DNA of 64,000 bases from Chondromyces crocatus (GTDB taxonomy: Bacteria > Myxococcota_A > Polyangia > Polyangiales > Polyangiaceae): NCBI RefSeq assembly GCF_001189295.1, contig NZ_CP012159.1:3608973-3672972 (forward strand), written 5' to 3'. The notes beneath the pieces were generated by a model, which was not told the origin of the DNA, made no database searches, and saw only the letters and a list, made by a program, of their open reading frames with translations. Below are positions 35,914 through 44,088 of this stretch, in pieces. The translations under genes and the position numbers were made by a program. Position 1 is the first letter of the stretch, and the number at the start of each line of letters is the position of its first letter.

Positions 35914-37185
35914 ATGCTGGTCGAATGCAGGTTCTGCGGTGCTCCTCTCGATGTCTCCGGCACCACGCCGCTCGTGAAGTGCCGTTACTGCGAGAAGACC
36001 AGCCAGCTCCGCTCCCTGCGCACGATGGTCCCCCGGACCCCTCCGAACTGGACGCCACCGCCGCAGTGGACGCCGCCTCCCCACCTGCACTTCCCGACCA
36101 CCAAGCCGCTCGCATACCACCATGATTTCGTCCGGATGCAGTACGTCGTCGTGCTCGGCGTCATGCTCCTCGCCCTGGTGGTCGGCCTGCTGTCGTCCGG
36201 AGGCACCAGCAAGAAGCGCCCGCACAGGGGCGTGAAGCGCGAGACGATCCTCAGCACGCCGATGCGTGGCGGATGCGTCGTGGCCGAGGCGAGTACCCAT
36301 GTTTCTCCGGATGCGAAGGGAGAGATTCATGTCGAGGTCGACGACGACCTCGTGCCACGGATGACGTTCCAGTGCTCCCCGGAGAAGGTCGAGCCCCTGC
36401 AGCGCATCTCGATCCACCTGCGCGACGCCCGGAAGCACGACGCGCGCATCCAGACGCGGCTCCGCGCACTCTTCGGACGCCGGTTCTTGCAGTCCTCGCT
36501 CTCGTGGGAAGGAGCGAGTGTGCAGTGGCTCCCCGAGCTGGGCTTGCTGACCGTCGATGTCAAACGGACGCTGGACGACGGCAGCGAGAACCCTCACCGC
36601 GTCCAGCAGATCGAAGCCCTCTGGGGGCTCGCCAAGGAGCTCGCGTTCCAGGCGCCCGCGACGCTCGATCCGCAGACCGTGCGCGATTACCTCGGCGGAG
36701 GCTACGCGCTGAGCGCCCTCGCCACGCTGGATCCGAAGACCCCGGTCGAGCGCAGCGTGAGCACCTTGAGTGCTCGTTTCCGCGGCCTCCACACGAGGAC
36801 CCTCGGCGACCTCCACGGCTTCGTCGAGGAGGAGCAGCGGCTCGCCATCGACCACCCCTGGTTTGGACTGGCCACCTTGCGGTGGGATGGCCGTCCAGGC
36901 AGCCCCTTGAAGACCATCAGCTTGTTCCCTCCCACGCTCCTTCAGGGGGTGTACGTCCAGCGGGGCGCCATCGACTGCCTGACCCGCCTGCTCGGCCCAC
37001 CGGAGGCACCCAGCAGCCGCAAGTCGTTCTCGGGTCAGGGAGCTGTCTTCACCTGGCCGGGCGAGGGAAACTACAGCGTGGCGGCGCTGGAGACGTCGTT
37101 GGTGATCGACGCGCGCGCAGCCTCCAGCGCCGGGTTCCAGCGCATCCTGAATGGCTTGAGCGCCTGCGGCCAGCCTGTGCGCTGA
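35914..37185 (+). CDS. Zinc-ribbon single-pass membrane protein (paralogue 2)
   Basis: A 423-residue paralogue of the preceding gene. It begins MLVECRFCGAPLDVSG with CRFC and CRYC zinc-binding pairs at the same positions. The linker PPPHLHFPTTKPLAYHH and the membrane helix (residues of about 76-96, QYVVVLGVMLLALVVGLL) are also matched. Downstream identity is moderate but the pattern continues (TLDPKTPVERSVSTLSARFRG against TLDPQTSVDQSATAMKALFKG; both end near xxxACGxxxR/G). The 41-bp spacing indicates one transcript. Divergence after duplication suggests distinct partners. No catalytic motif is visible. Confidence 0.8.
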   Translation: MLVECRFCGAPLDVSGTTPLVKCRYCEKTSQLRSLRTMVPRTPPNWTPPPQWTPPPHLHFPTTKPLAYHHDFVRMQYVVVLGVMLLALVVGLLSSGGTSKKRPHRGVKRETILSTPMRGGCVVAEASTHVSPDAKGEIHVEVDDDLVPRMTFQCSPEKVEPLQRISIHLRDARKHDARIQTRLRALFGRRFLQSSLSWEGASVQWLPELGLLTVDVKRTLDDGSENPHRVQQIEALWGLAKELAFQAPATLDPQTVRDYLGGGYALSALATLDPKTPVERSVSTLSARFRGLHTRTLGDLHGFVEEEQRLAIDHPWFGLATLRWDGRPGSPLKTISLFPPTLLQGVYVQRGAIDCLTRLLGPPEAPSSRKSFSGQGAVFTWPGEGNYSVAALETSLVIDARAASSAGFQRILNGLSACGQPVR

Positions 37186-37344
37186 GCCCTACTTCGCCCA
37201 CCCTCCAGCCCCTCGCGCCCACCCTCCAGCCCCTCGCGCCCACCTCGTCGCCAACGCCCAGCGCGGGATGCTCTCCCCGCGCAGAGCATTGACCGCTCGT
37301 GTCCGCGCCTGCACTGTGGAGATCCACGGACCGGGGGGCGCAGC
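37186..37344. other. Intergenic region with 21-bp repeat
   Basis: The phrase CACCCTCCAGCCCCTCGCGCC is repeated at a 21-bp step (about 37199 and 37220) with a partial third copy. No gene is seen in the 159 bp. Confidence 0.55.
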
Positions 37345-38598
37345 GTGGAACAGCAAGCCGTTACCGATCGAATTCCTACGGAATTTCGCTACTGGGACAA
37401 CCTCTCGACGCCGAAGGCGCAGCGGTTACGAGGCATCCTCGGCGCGCTCTTCGGGGTCGACCCCAAGCTCACCGACGAGACGGTGCGTACCTACGCCCGC
37501 TCGTACTACGACGCCGATCCCCTCGCCGAGTCCGTCGTCGACGAGGTGTACCTCCCGCGCGGCCAGGCCGCCGGCCGGCGCCTCTTCGACCAGGCCCTCG
37601 CCTGCGGTGTCGACGCCATCCCGGACGCGCCCCCCTCGCTCCGGCGCCTCTTCGAGGACCTGGAGACTCCACCCCCCTGGCTGGACGAGCAGCGCGTCGC
37701 GCTGGGCGCCCGCGTCTTCCGTCGCTATGGCACCCACCTCTACTCGTTCGCTGGCGCCATCACCCTCGAAGGCTACCGAGAGAGTTCGGTCGCCAAGCCG
37801 CTCGTGCTCACCGGCGCCTACACCGGCAGCTCCGCCAACCGCCGCTTCCTGGAGACCGCCGCCTTCTGGACCGACGTCTCCGAGCCTGGCGGCCTCGATC
37901 CTGGATGCCGCGGCCGCGAGACGGCCCTCCACGTGCGCATGATGCACGTCTTCGTCCGCAAGCGCCTCCTCGCCCATCCCCAGTGGCAGCTCGGGGCCTG
38001 GGGCGTCCCCATCAGCCACGGCGACGCCCTCCTGACCCTCCTCGGCGGCAGCTTCGTGCCCGGCTACGCCCTCAAGCTGCTCGGCTACCGCACCTCGCGC
38101 GAGGAGATCGAGGCGATGATGCACTTCTGGCGCTACGTCGGCCACCTCATGGGCGTGCAGCCCCGGTGGTTCCCCGAGACCGTCGAGCAGGCCTTGGGCC
38201 TGCTGTTCACCTCGATGATCAAGGGCGCCCAGCGCTCCGGGGACGACGGCGTGCTCCTCGCCCGCTCCTACCTCGCCTCGTACGCGCCCACCGCCGCCGA
38301 CCGCTGGTTCACCGCCTGGAGAAAGCGCTGGGAGCACAAGCTCCAGCTCGGCTACGTCAGCTTCTTCCTCCCGCCCCCCAGCTACGCCCTCTACGGCCTC
38401 CCGCGCCCCGGCCTCTGGCGCTTCCACCCCTTGCTCCAGGCCCCCTTCGTCTTCGCCCGCGAGACTGCGCGCCAGCACCTCCCTCGCCTGGACGACTGGC
38501 TCGACGAGCGCGCGCGCCGCGAGACCCGCGACTGGGTCGACGCGCGCCTCGGCCCCCGCCGCGCCGAGTACCGCGCCGCCGAGCCAATCCGGCCGTGA
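37345..38598 (+). CDS. Oxygenase MpaB/DUF2236 family protein
   Basis: A 417-residue protein of the MpaB/DUF2236 family, related to latex-clearing rubber oxygenases and fungal MpaB' oxygenases. These use a b-type haem. Family landmarks include the helix RETALHVRMMHVFVRKRL with its Arg/His spacing, ISHGDALLTLLGGSFVPGYAL, and MMHFWRYVGHLMGV with a conserved Gly-His. It is predicted to be all-helical. No signal peptide is evident. The GTG at 37345 agrees with the family but has a weak ribosome site, so the start is tentative. The substrate is unknown. It is convergent with the large gene at 38641 by 42 bp. Confidence 0.87.
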   Translation: MEQQAVTDRIPTEFRYWDNLSTPKAQRLRGILGALFGVDPKLTDETVRTYARSYYDADPLAESVVDEVYLPRGQAAGRRLFDQALACGVDAIPDAPPSLRRLFEDLETPPPWLDEQRVALGARVFRRYGTHLYSFAGAITLEGYRESSVAKPLVLTGAYTGSSANRRFLETAAFWTDVSEPGGLDPGCRGRETALHVRMMHVFVRKRLLAHPQWQLGAWGVPISHGDALLTLLGGSFVPGYALKLLGYRTSREEIEAMMHFWRYVGHLMGVQPRWFPETVEQALGLLFTSMIKGAQRSGDDGVLLARSYLASYAPTAADRWFTAWRKRWEHKLQLGYVSFFLPPPSYALYGLPRPGLWRFHPLLQAPFVFARETARQHLPRLDDWLDERARRETRDWVDARLGPRRAEYRAAEPIRP

Positions 38599-38640
38599 GC
38601 CGAGCTGCTCCGGCCGGCGTTCGGTCGCGTGGCGGGACGA

Positions 38641-40632
38641 TCAGCCGCCCAGCAGCACAGCGTCCGGGACCAGCATGCAGGTCCACCGCGCCTCACCGTG
38701 GAGGTGGCTCAGCATGCTCATTCCATCGGTCACCCGGCTCGGGACGACGAGGTGGACGTCGACGCTGGCGACGTCGCAGCTGTTCATCAGCTTGTGCAAT
38801 GGCAGCGTCACCTGCTGCACCGTGTCGACGGCGGTCATCCCGCTCGTGAGCAGCGAGGGCAGGTGCGCATGGCCACGATAGAAGCGGAGCGTGTAGGGGA
38901 CGGGTCTCGTGGGGTGCGCGGCGGTGAACCGGAGGGTCACCGTATCGCCCTGCTTGTCGTGGTAGCCCACGCAGCCGCAGTGGGTCTGCGCCGCCGTGCC
39001 ATTGAGCAGCATCCCCTCGAACCCGGCGTCGCACCGCGCATTGTCGATGCGCAGGCGCCGCGAGGCCGCGGCGAATGCAACGCCACGCTCGTCGAACAGC
39101 TCGACGCGCAGCGTGGCCATTCCATTCGGCACCCGCGTCGAGTCGATCCTCGCGGCGAGGGACAGGCTCTGCCAGCCATCCTCCTCCCTGCGCAGGGCGT
39201 GGAGGTGCGACTGCCCGCCGACGCAGTGGACCGGGATGTCCGTCGCCACCCAGCTCGCGGTCGCGTCGCGCTTGAGCTCGGGGCTACCGTCGTGCCTCAC
39301 CAGGGCCGCGCCCTCGGCGAGGGACACGCGGTAGTAATGGGCACCGGCCTGCCGCGCCCGGAGGTGATCGAGCGTGACGACCAGCGTGCCCCCGAAGGCG
39401 ACGTTCTCGACCTTGAACGGAGCGCCCATCAGGTGCGACGTGTCCGCCTTTCCCTCGTGCTCTCCGCTCGGGACGACGCATTGAAATGGGACGAGCCCGA
39501 TGCCGAAGCCAAAGTCGGCGGGGGGGGCGGTCTCGAGGCGGCCAATGCCCTCCTGGCTGGCGACGAACCACTGACCTGGTGTGAGTTCCTCGGCGCTCCA
39601 GGGGTCCTGGGTCGCGCCGTCCATGAGCACCTCGGCGTGAGGCTCGTCCCCGGTCAACCCGCTCACGCGGAGGAGCTGGTTCGCAGGGCTGCGCCGCGTG
39701 AGCAGGAGGCTCGCTCGACGCGGGTCTGCCCAGCGCAGGAAGCCCACGTCCCCCAGGCCTTCCAGGAGGACCGCGCGCCGGCCTCCCGTGATGCGCAGCA
39801 AGCGCCCGCCCTGGCCTTGCTCGGCGACATAGAAGGTCTCGCCGTCCGCCGCGACGAGCAGCCCGACCCCCTGCGCAATGCCTGCATGAATGCGGCTCGG
39901 CGAGCGCCGCTGGCGCGGATCGATCTGCCAGATGCCCGCGTCGTCCACCACGTAGAGCAGATCCCCGTGCGCGGCGATCTGGTGCGGGCTGCTCATGCCG
40001 TCGAAGAGCACGTGGGCACCTGGCGGGGCCTGCGCATCGAAAGGAATGTAGAGCAGCGCCCCGCTGTCGAGCGTCACCCCGTGGTGCCCGTCGTGCTGCG
40101 TCAGCGCGCGAGGACCAGGTAGCCCCGACAGGACATCCATCGGCTCGCGGTGGAGCTGATAGGTCACCCAGTCCGCCTTCGTGAGGCCGTCGACGAGATC
40201 CTTGTAGATCCGGACGATGGCGTGGTGCCCGAGGCGCACGGTCTTCACCGCGTAGTACCGCCCTCGCTCCGATTGCCCGTCCTCGGTGAGCGGCGCCGAG
40301 CTGTAGCTGCACGTCCGCAGCTTCTCCGGGTCGACGTGGGCGAGGTCGGGCGGTGGCTCCTCGAGTTCGCAGAGCAGCGCGCCGTTCAGCCGGGTGATGC
40401 TCCCACCCGCGCGGCGGAGGCTCGCGGACCCCTCGTCGAGCCGGAGGGTCGTGCCCACGGTGAACGCCGCGCCAGCGCCTTCGGAGACGATGGCGTGCGG
40501 AGGGACGAGGACCTTCTTGATCCTCCCCGCGCCAGCGCCGTCGGTTTGCAGGAAATAGAGATAGTCGTCGCTGGAAGCATGGAATGTCCCGCGCGCGCCC
40601 GATAACGGCGGCGCGAACTGCGTGTACGCCAT
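38641..40632 (-). CDS. Large propeller-like protein, function unknown
   Basis: A 663-residue protein starting at MAYTQFAPPLSGARG (40632) after a GGGGGGGACC ribosome site. The central part (residues of about 170-330) has phrases like ISSPHQIAAHGDLLYVVDDAGIWQIDP and LVAADGETFYVAEQGQGGRLLRITGG typical of NHL/WD-type propeller strands. The C-terminal third is beta-rich with a cluster HCGCVGYHDKQGD. No signal peptide is seen, so cytoplasmic location is likely. I recognise no family and no catalytic motif. It is the only gene between the convergent MpaB-type oxygenase and the repeat region upstream. Confidence 0.72.
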   Translation of the reverse strand: MAYTQFAPPLSGARGTFHASSDDYLYFLQTDGAGAGRIKKVLVPPHAIVSEGAGAAFTVGTTLRLDEGSASLRRAGGSITRLNGALLCELEEPPPDLAHVDPEKLRTCSYSSAPLTEDGQSERGRYYAVKTVRLGHHAIVRIYKDLVDGLTKADWVTYQLHREPMDVLSGLPGPRALTQHDGHHGVTLDSGALLYIPFDAQAPPGAHVLFDGMSSPHQIAAHGDLLYVVDDAGIWQIDPRQRRSPSRIHAGIAQGVGLLVAADGETFYVAEQGQGGRLLRITGGRRAVLLEGLGDVGFLRWADPRRASLLLTRRSPANQLLRVSGLTGDEPHAEVLMDGATQDPWSAEELTPGQWFVASQEGIGRLETAPPADFGFGIGLVPFQCVVPSGEHEGKADTSHLMGAPFKVENVAFGGTLVVTLDHLRARQAGAHYYRVSLAEGAALVRHDGSPELKRDATASWVATDIPVHCVGGQSHLHALRREEDGWQSLSLAARIDSTRVPNGMATLRVELFDERGVAFAAASRRLRIDNARCDAGFEGMLLNGTAAQTHCGCVGYHDKQGDTVTLRFTAAHPTRPVPYTLRFYRGHAHLPSLLTSGMTAVDTVQQVTLPLHKLMNSCDVASVDVHLVVPSRVTDGMSMLSHLHGEARWTCMLVPDAVLLGG

Positions 40633-41500
40633 GGTGGTCCCCCCCCGAGTCCGCTGAAGTCGACAGGCTCTCGATGCGCCGATGGTTCTGGATCCATGCC
40701 GCGAGCGCCTGGGGGCGCACACGACGGCGCTGTGCCGTCACGTCATGGCCACGATGCCTCCCCTCATCGTGAACGCTTCAGTGTAGGTCGTGCAGGCGGT
40801 TGCTCAATGTCGAGGGAATCGGAGTCGACCCGATTGTTCGGCCATCGAGGACGGTGGGGCAGGTGAGCTGGGTGAGGCCATGGTCTTCCTGGACCCGCCG
40901 CGGAGCCTGAAGGAGGCGAAACTGGGTGCGTCAGCGGCCGACGGTCGCGGTGCCGGAGCGAAACGAGGGGGGCGGCGGCCGACGACCGGGGTGCTGGAGC
41001 GAAACTGGGGCCGTCGGCGGGACAGGGGAAGTTTCGCTCGTCAACTGGGTCGGTCGGCGGGCGACGCCCCCAGTCTCGCTCCGGAACTGTCGGTCGCAAC
41101 GGGGGACGACGCCCCCCGTGGAGAGGTGAAACTCCCCTCGTCGGGGGGTGATGGTCGGCGTTGTGTCGGGGAACTCACCCCGTCGGCGTCGCCCAGGGGA
41201 GTTTCCTGGCGAAACTGGGTGCGTCGGCGTTGCCAGGTCGGGTTGCACGGTGAAACTGGGTGCGTCGGCGGCCGTCGGGCGCAGGAGGAGAGGTGAAAAC
41301 GCCATCGTCGACGGAATGTCAGTGGCCGTCTCCGAGCGAAACTCACGACGTCGGCGAGCGATGCACGCGTGCGAAGGGGCTGACCGCCAGCGGTTGGCAC
41401 GCGGGGTGATGAACGGGGGCGGTTGGTACGGGAGTGAAAGACGGAGGGCTGCTGGCAGAGCGGTGGGTGAGCCGGTGGGTGAGTGTGCTGGTGTGAGTCG
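40633..41500. other. Gene-free region containing an 11-unit repeat array
   Basis: The 868 bp between two minus-strand genes contain no protein-like frame; open frames are Arg/Pro/Ser-rich. From 40918 to about 41370 it is filled by a degenerate repeat with period near 42 bp (described separately). The rest, 41370-41500, is G-rich and featureless. Confidence 0.6.
40918..41370. repeat. Degenerate 42-bp tandem repeat, 11 units
   Basis: A GAAAC-type core recurs at 40918, 40960, 41001, 41042, 41084, 41128, 41171, 41211, 41252, 41295 and 41338, a step of 40-44 bp. The best-conserved unit start is GAAACTGGGTGCGTCGGCG, exact at 41211 and 41252 and with one change at 40918. Between cores, sequence is less similar. 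Changing step length shifts reading frame, so it is not coding. The inverse phrase GGGGAGTTTC also appears within it. Confidence 0.75.
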
Positions 41501-42577
41501 CTACCCGGGAGGTGGGGAGGAGGGGGACGAGCGGCTCGACCCGTCGCGCTGGGCGGTGGCGCGCTCGCGGTACTTGCCCGGGGGGATGCCGCACCAGCGC
41601 TTGAAGGCGCGGGTGAAGGTGCTCACGTCGGAGAAGCCGAGGAGGAAGGCGACGTCGGGGATCGCGATCTTGCCTTCGCGGAGGAGCTGCTCGGCGCTCT
41701 CGCGGCGGACCTCGTCGAGCAGGTCGCGGAAGCTCACGCCTTCGGCGGCGAGGTGGCGGCGGAGGCTGCGCTCGCTGGTACCGAGGCGGCGGGCGATGGT
41801 GTCCGTGGTGGGCTCGCCGGCGTTCATCTCCAGGGCGATGGCGTCGCGGACGCGATCGGGGAGGGCGGTCGCGGCGCGGGTCCGACGGCGCAGCTCTTCG
41901 GCGTGGTTCACGAAGAAGGCGGAGAGGGCGGCGTCGGCGCCGCGCGGGGTCTTGGCGAGGAGCGCGCGGTCGAACGAGAAGCTGTCCGTGGGGGCGCCGA
42001 ACTCGATGGTGGTGCCGAAGAAGCGCTCGTGCGCGGAGACGTCCCGAGGGGCAGGGTGCCGGAAGGTGACCCGGGTGGGGGTGAGGCTGGGAGTGGACGA
42101 CTCGCGAAAGCAGTGGAGGCAAGAGCAGAGGGAGAGCTCGGCGGCGAGGCGCTCTCCGAGGCTGAAGGTGGAGGCCGCCGTGGCGTGGATGGTGGCTTCG
42201 TTGGGGCCGCTGGGATCGTCGAGCTGCCAGCTCGCGTTGTCGGAGAGCAGCACGGCGTAGCGGGTGAGGCGTTCGAGGGCTTCACGGCCGCTCTTGCTGG
42301 TGGCGATGACGAAGCCCATCACGTGCAGTTCTTCGAGCCGCATCCCCTGCGCGACGTGGACGGGGAGGCCAGGGTCGTCGAACGTGCGCGCGAGGTAGGC
42401 GAGCAGATCGGCGTAGGCCTGGAGGGGAATGCGGCGCTCGATGGACTTGAGTTCGTCGGGCCGGAGGTGGACGCGCTCGCAGAGGACCCGTGGCTCGATG
42501 CCTCGCGCTGCGGCGTAGCGGACGAGCTTGCCGACGTGGATCGCCGACGTGGTGAGCGAGGGCCGGCGCACGCTCAT
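41501..42577 (-). CDS. AraC-family transcriptional regulator
   Basis: A 358-residue regulator with an N-terminal sensing domain of the arabinose-binding-like type found in OruR/ArgR-like AraC proteins (for example LQAYADLLAYLARTFDDPGLP). The C-terminal double helix-turn-helix covers residues of about 240-335: TDTIARRLGTSERSLRRHLAAEG then SFRDLLDEVRRESAEQLL and DVAFLLGFSDVSTFTRAFKRWCG, which is the AraC signature. It should bind DNA as a dimer; the target and ligand are unknown. The gene is alone, with the repeat region downstream and a lipoprotein 147 bp upstream on the same strand. Confidence 0.93.
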   Translation of the reverse strand: MSVRRPSLTTSAIHVGKLVRYAAARGIEPRVLCERVHLRPDELKSIERRIPLQAYADLLAYLARTFDDPGLPVHVAQGMRLEELHVMGFVIATSKSGREALERLTRYAVLLSDNASWQLDDPSGPNEATIHATAASTFSLGERLAAELSLCSCLHCFRESSTPSLTPTRVTFRHPAPRDVSAHERFFGTTIEFGAPTDSFSFDRALLAKTPRGADAALSAFFVNHAEELRRRTRAATALPDRVRDAIALEMNAGEPTTDTIARRLGTSERSLRRHLAAEGVSFRDLLDEVRRESAEQLLREGKIAIPDVAFLLGFSDVSTFTRAFKRWCGIPPGKYRERATAQRDGSSRSSPSSPPPG

Positions 42578-42724
42578 GGTCGCGCCACGCTACCACGCAC
42601 GGCCGGGAGGGACCTCGGGCGGAGCGAGGGAGCACGATGTCGACCCTCCGTAGATGCAGGAATCCGGGGACGCAGGAAAAGAGAAGGTCGCGCCCCGAGG
42701 TGCGCGGTGTGCGCAGGCCGCCGC

Positions 42725-43336
42725 TTATTTCGTGAGCACCGAGCCGTAGGAGATCGTGGCCTTGGCGGTCTGCGCCTTCACGGTCTCCCAGGGGACGGGG
42801 ATCTGGTCGGCGCCGAGTTCCCAGCTCGTGACGAGGCCGGCCGACGTGACGGTGTTGGCCTCGCTCATCGCGGCGATGTGGGCGTCGGTGACGACGAAGG
42901 CCATCATGGACTCTTCGTCCTTCCAGACGCTGATGGTGCGTCCGTAGCCGCACGACTGGGAGAGGGCGAGCTGGTAGCCGATGAGGCCCGGCTGGTCGGC
43001 GAGCTGGTTGGTGAGCGGCGTCATCAGCCCGAAGAAGCGGTTCATCTGGTCGGCAGGGATCGAGACCAGGGTGCTGCTGGCGATGTAGCGCTCCTGCGGG
43101 GGCTCCGTGAAGCCGCCGTTCGTCGGGTCGTAGCCGGGGCCGGCGAAGGCACCGGGGAAGATCATGTCGCTGTCGTCGCACGGAAAGATGGCCGCGCCGG
43201 TGAGGTCGGGCTCGGGCTCGGGTTGCCCGCCGGTCGTCTTGCCCTGACCGTCGTCGCTGGAGCTGCAGGCAGTGAGGGCACAGAGGCCGAGCGAGAGGGC
43301 GACGAGCGGGAGTGCGTGGCGGATGGTGCGGTGCAT
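42725..43336 (-). CDS. Predicted lipoprotein, dimeric alpha+beta barrel-like
   Basis: A 203-residue lipoprotein (lipobox CALTAC, MHRTIR start at 43336). The mature protein has phrases like GLIGYQLALSQSCGYGRTISVWKDEESMMAFV. These resemble the ferredoxin-like dimeric barrel of antibiotic-biosynthesis-monooxygenase (ABM) or DUF3291 proteins, but in an exported form. The catalytic function is uncertain. It is adjacent to the AraC regulator (147 bp), on the same strand, and could be its co-regulated neighbour. An ATG at 43375 is also possible but lies before the signal peptide. Confidence 0.72.
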   Translation of the reverse strand: MHRTIRHALPLVALSLGLCALTACSSSDDGQGKTTGGQPEPEPDLTGAAIFPCDDSDMIFPGAFAGPGYDPTNGGFTEPPQERYIASSTLVSIPADQMNRFFGLMTPLTNQLADQPGLIGYQLALSQSCGYGRTISVWKDEESMMAFVVTDAHIAAMSEANTVTSAGLVTSWELGADQIPVPWETVKAQTAKATISYGSVLTK

Positions 43337-43388
43337 GCGGGTCCTCGGGGGTGTTGGGTCTGCGGTGCGGAACATCGCGGCGATGCGA

Positions 43389-43925
43389 TCAGTCGCGGCG
43401 CGAGACGATCCCGAAGAGCAGCTCGGGGAACGTGCGCTGGAGGCGGTTGGATCGAAAATCGGTGCGTCGGCCCATGCTGCGGAGCTTCACGGGCGTGCCG
43501 GTGGGATGGCCGGCGCCGAGGGAGACGATCCAGACGAGGTCGCCGTCGTCACGGCGGACGGCGTGGTAGACGTACGAGCCGGTGGTGATGCGCTCCTCGA
43601 CGCGGCCGGTGCTCGGCGCGCCGTCGGCAGGGGTGCGCTCGAGGGCGCCGAGGGGATTGGCACCGTCAGGCGATGGGCTGCTCAGCGATGCCCGCGCTGG
43701 CGCGTCAGGCGATGGGCTGCTCAGCGATGCCCGCGCTGGCGCGTCAGGCGATGTGCCGTCCGGTGCGAGGGGCGCCTCGCGCGGTGCCGAGGGGGGCGTG
43801 GTGGCGCTGGGATCGGCGCTGGCGAAGGGGGTCGGCTGGAGGCTGACGAGCGCGGCGAGAGAGGCCGCGGCAGCAGCGAGCCCGAGCAGCAGTCGCTCGT
43901 GGCGCGGTGAGCGGGGTCGCTTCAT
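43389..43925 (-). CDS. Small exported protein with Pro/Ser repeats, function unknown
   Basis: A 178-residue protein with a signal peptide (LLLGLAAAAASLAALVSLQ) and a Pro/Ser/Ala-rich segment. The segment contains two exact copies of SPDAPARASLSSP (13 residues, 39 bp of DNA repeat). The C-terminal 70 residues are more structured: ERITTGSYVYHAVRRDDGDLVWIVSLGAGHPTGT and RTFPELLFGIVSRRD. No family is recognised. The start at 43925 is the first in-frame ATG with a typical n-region. It is a separate gene, 52 bp upstream of the lipoprotein's start. Confidence 0.7.
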   Translation of the reverse strand: MKRPRSPRHERLLLGLAAAAASLAALVSLQPTPFASADPSATTPPSAPREAPLAPDGTSPDAPARASLSSPSPDAPARASLSSPSPDGANPLGALERTPADGAPSTGRVEERITTGSYVYHAVRRDDGDLVWIVSLGAGHPTGTPVKLRSMGRRTDFRSNRLQRTFPELLFGIVSRRD

Positions 43926-44088
43926 ACGCCGGGAAACCTAGGCCGTACGCGCGGCCTGAACCTTCACCGGAGCGGCCAAGCTCTTTGCAGTTCCGGCCAC
44001 GCCGAGGGGGTCGATCGGTCGCCGTGTGCGGCGTGGGGCGCAGGGGGTGCGCTTGGGAGGGGTCGGGTCTTGGGGTAACCTGATTCTC

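Noticed and set aside
40918..41370. CRISPR array
   Set aside because: The period of 42 bp is suggestive, but the repeats are degenerate rather than identical, the spacers are not unique at fixed length, and no cas gene is nearby.
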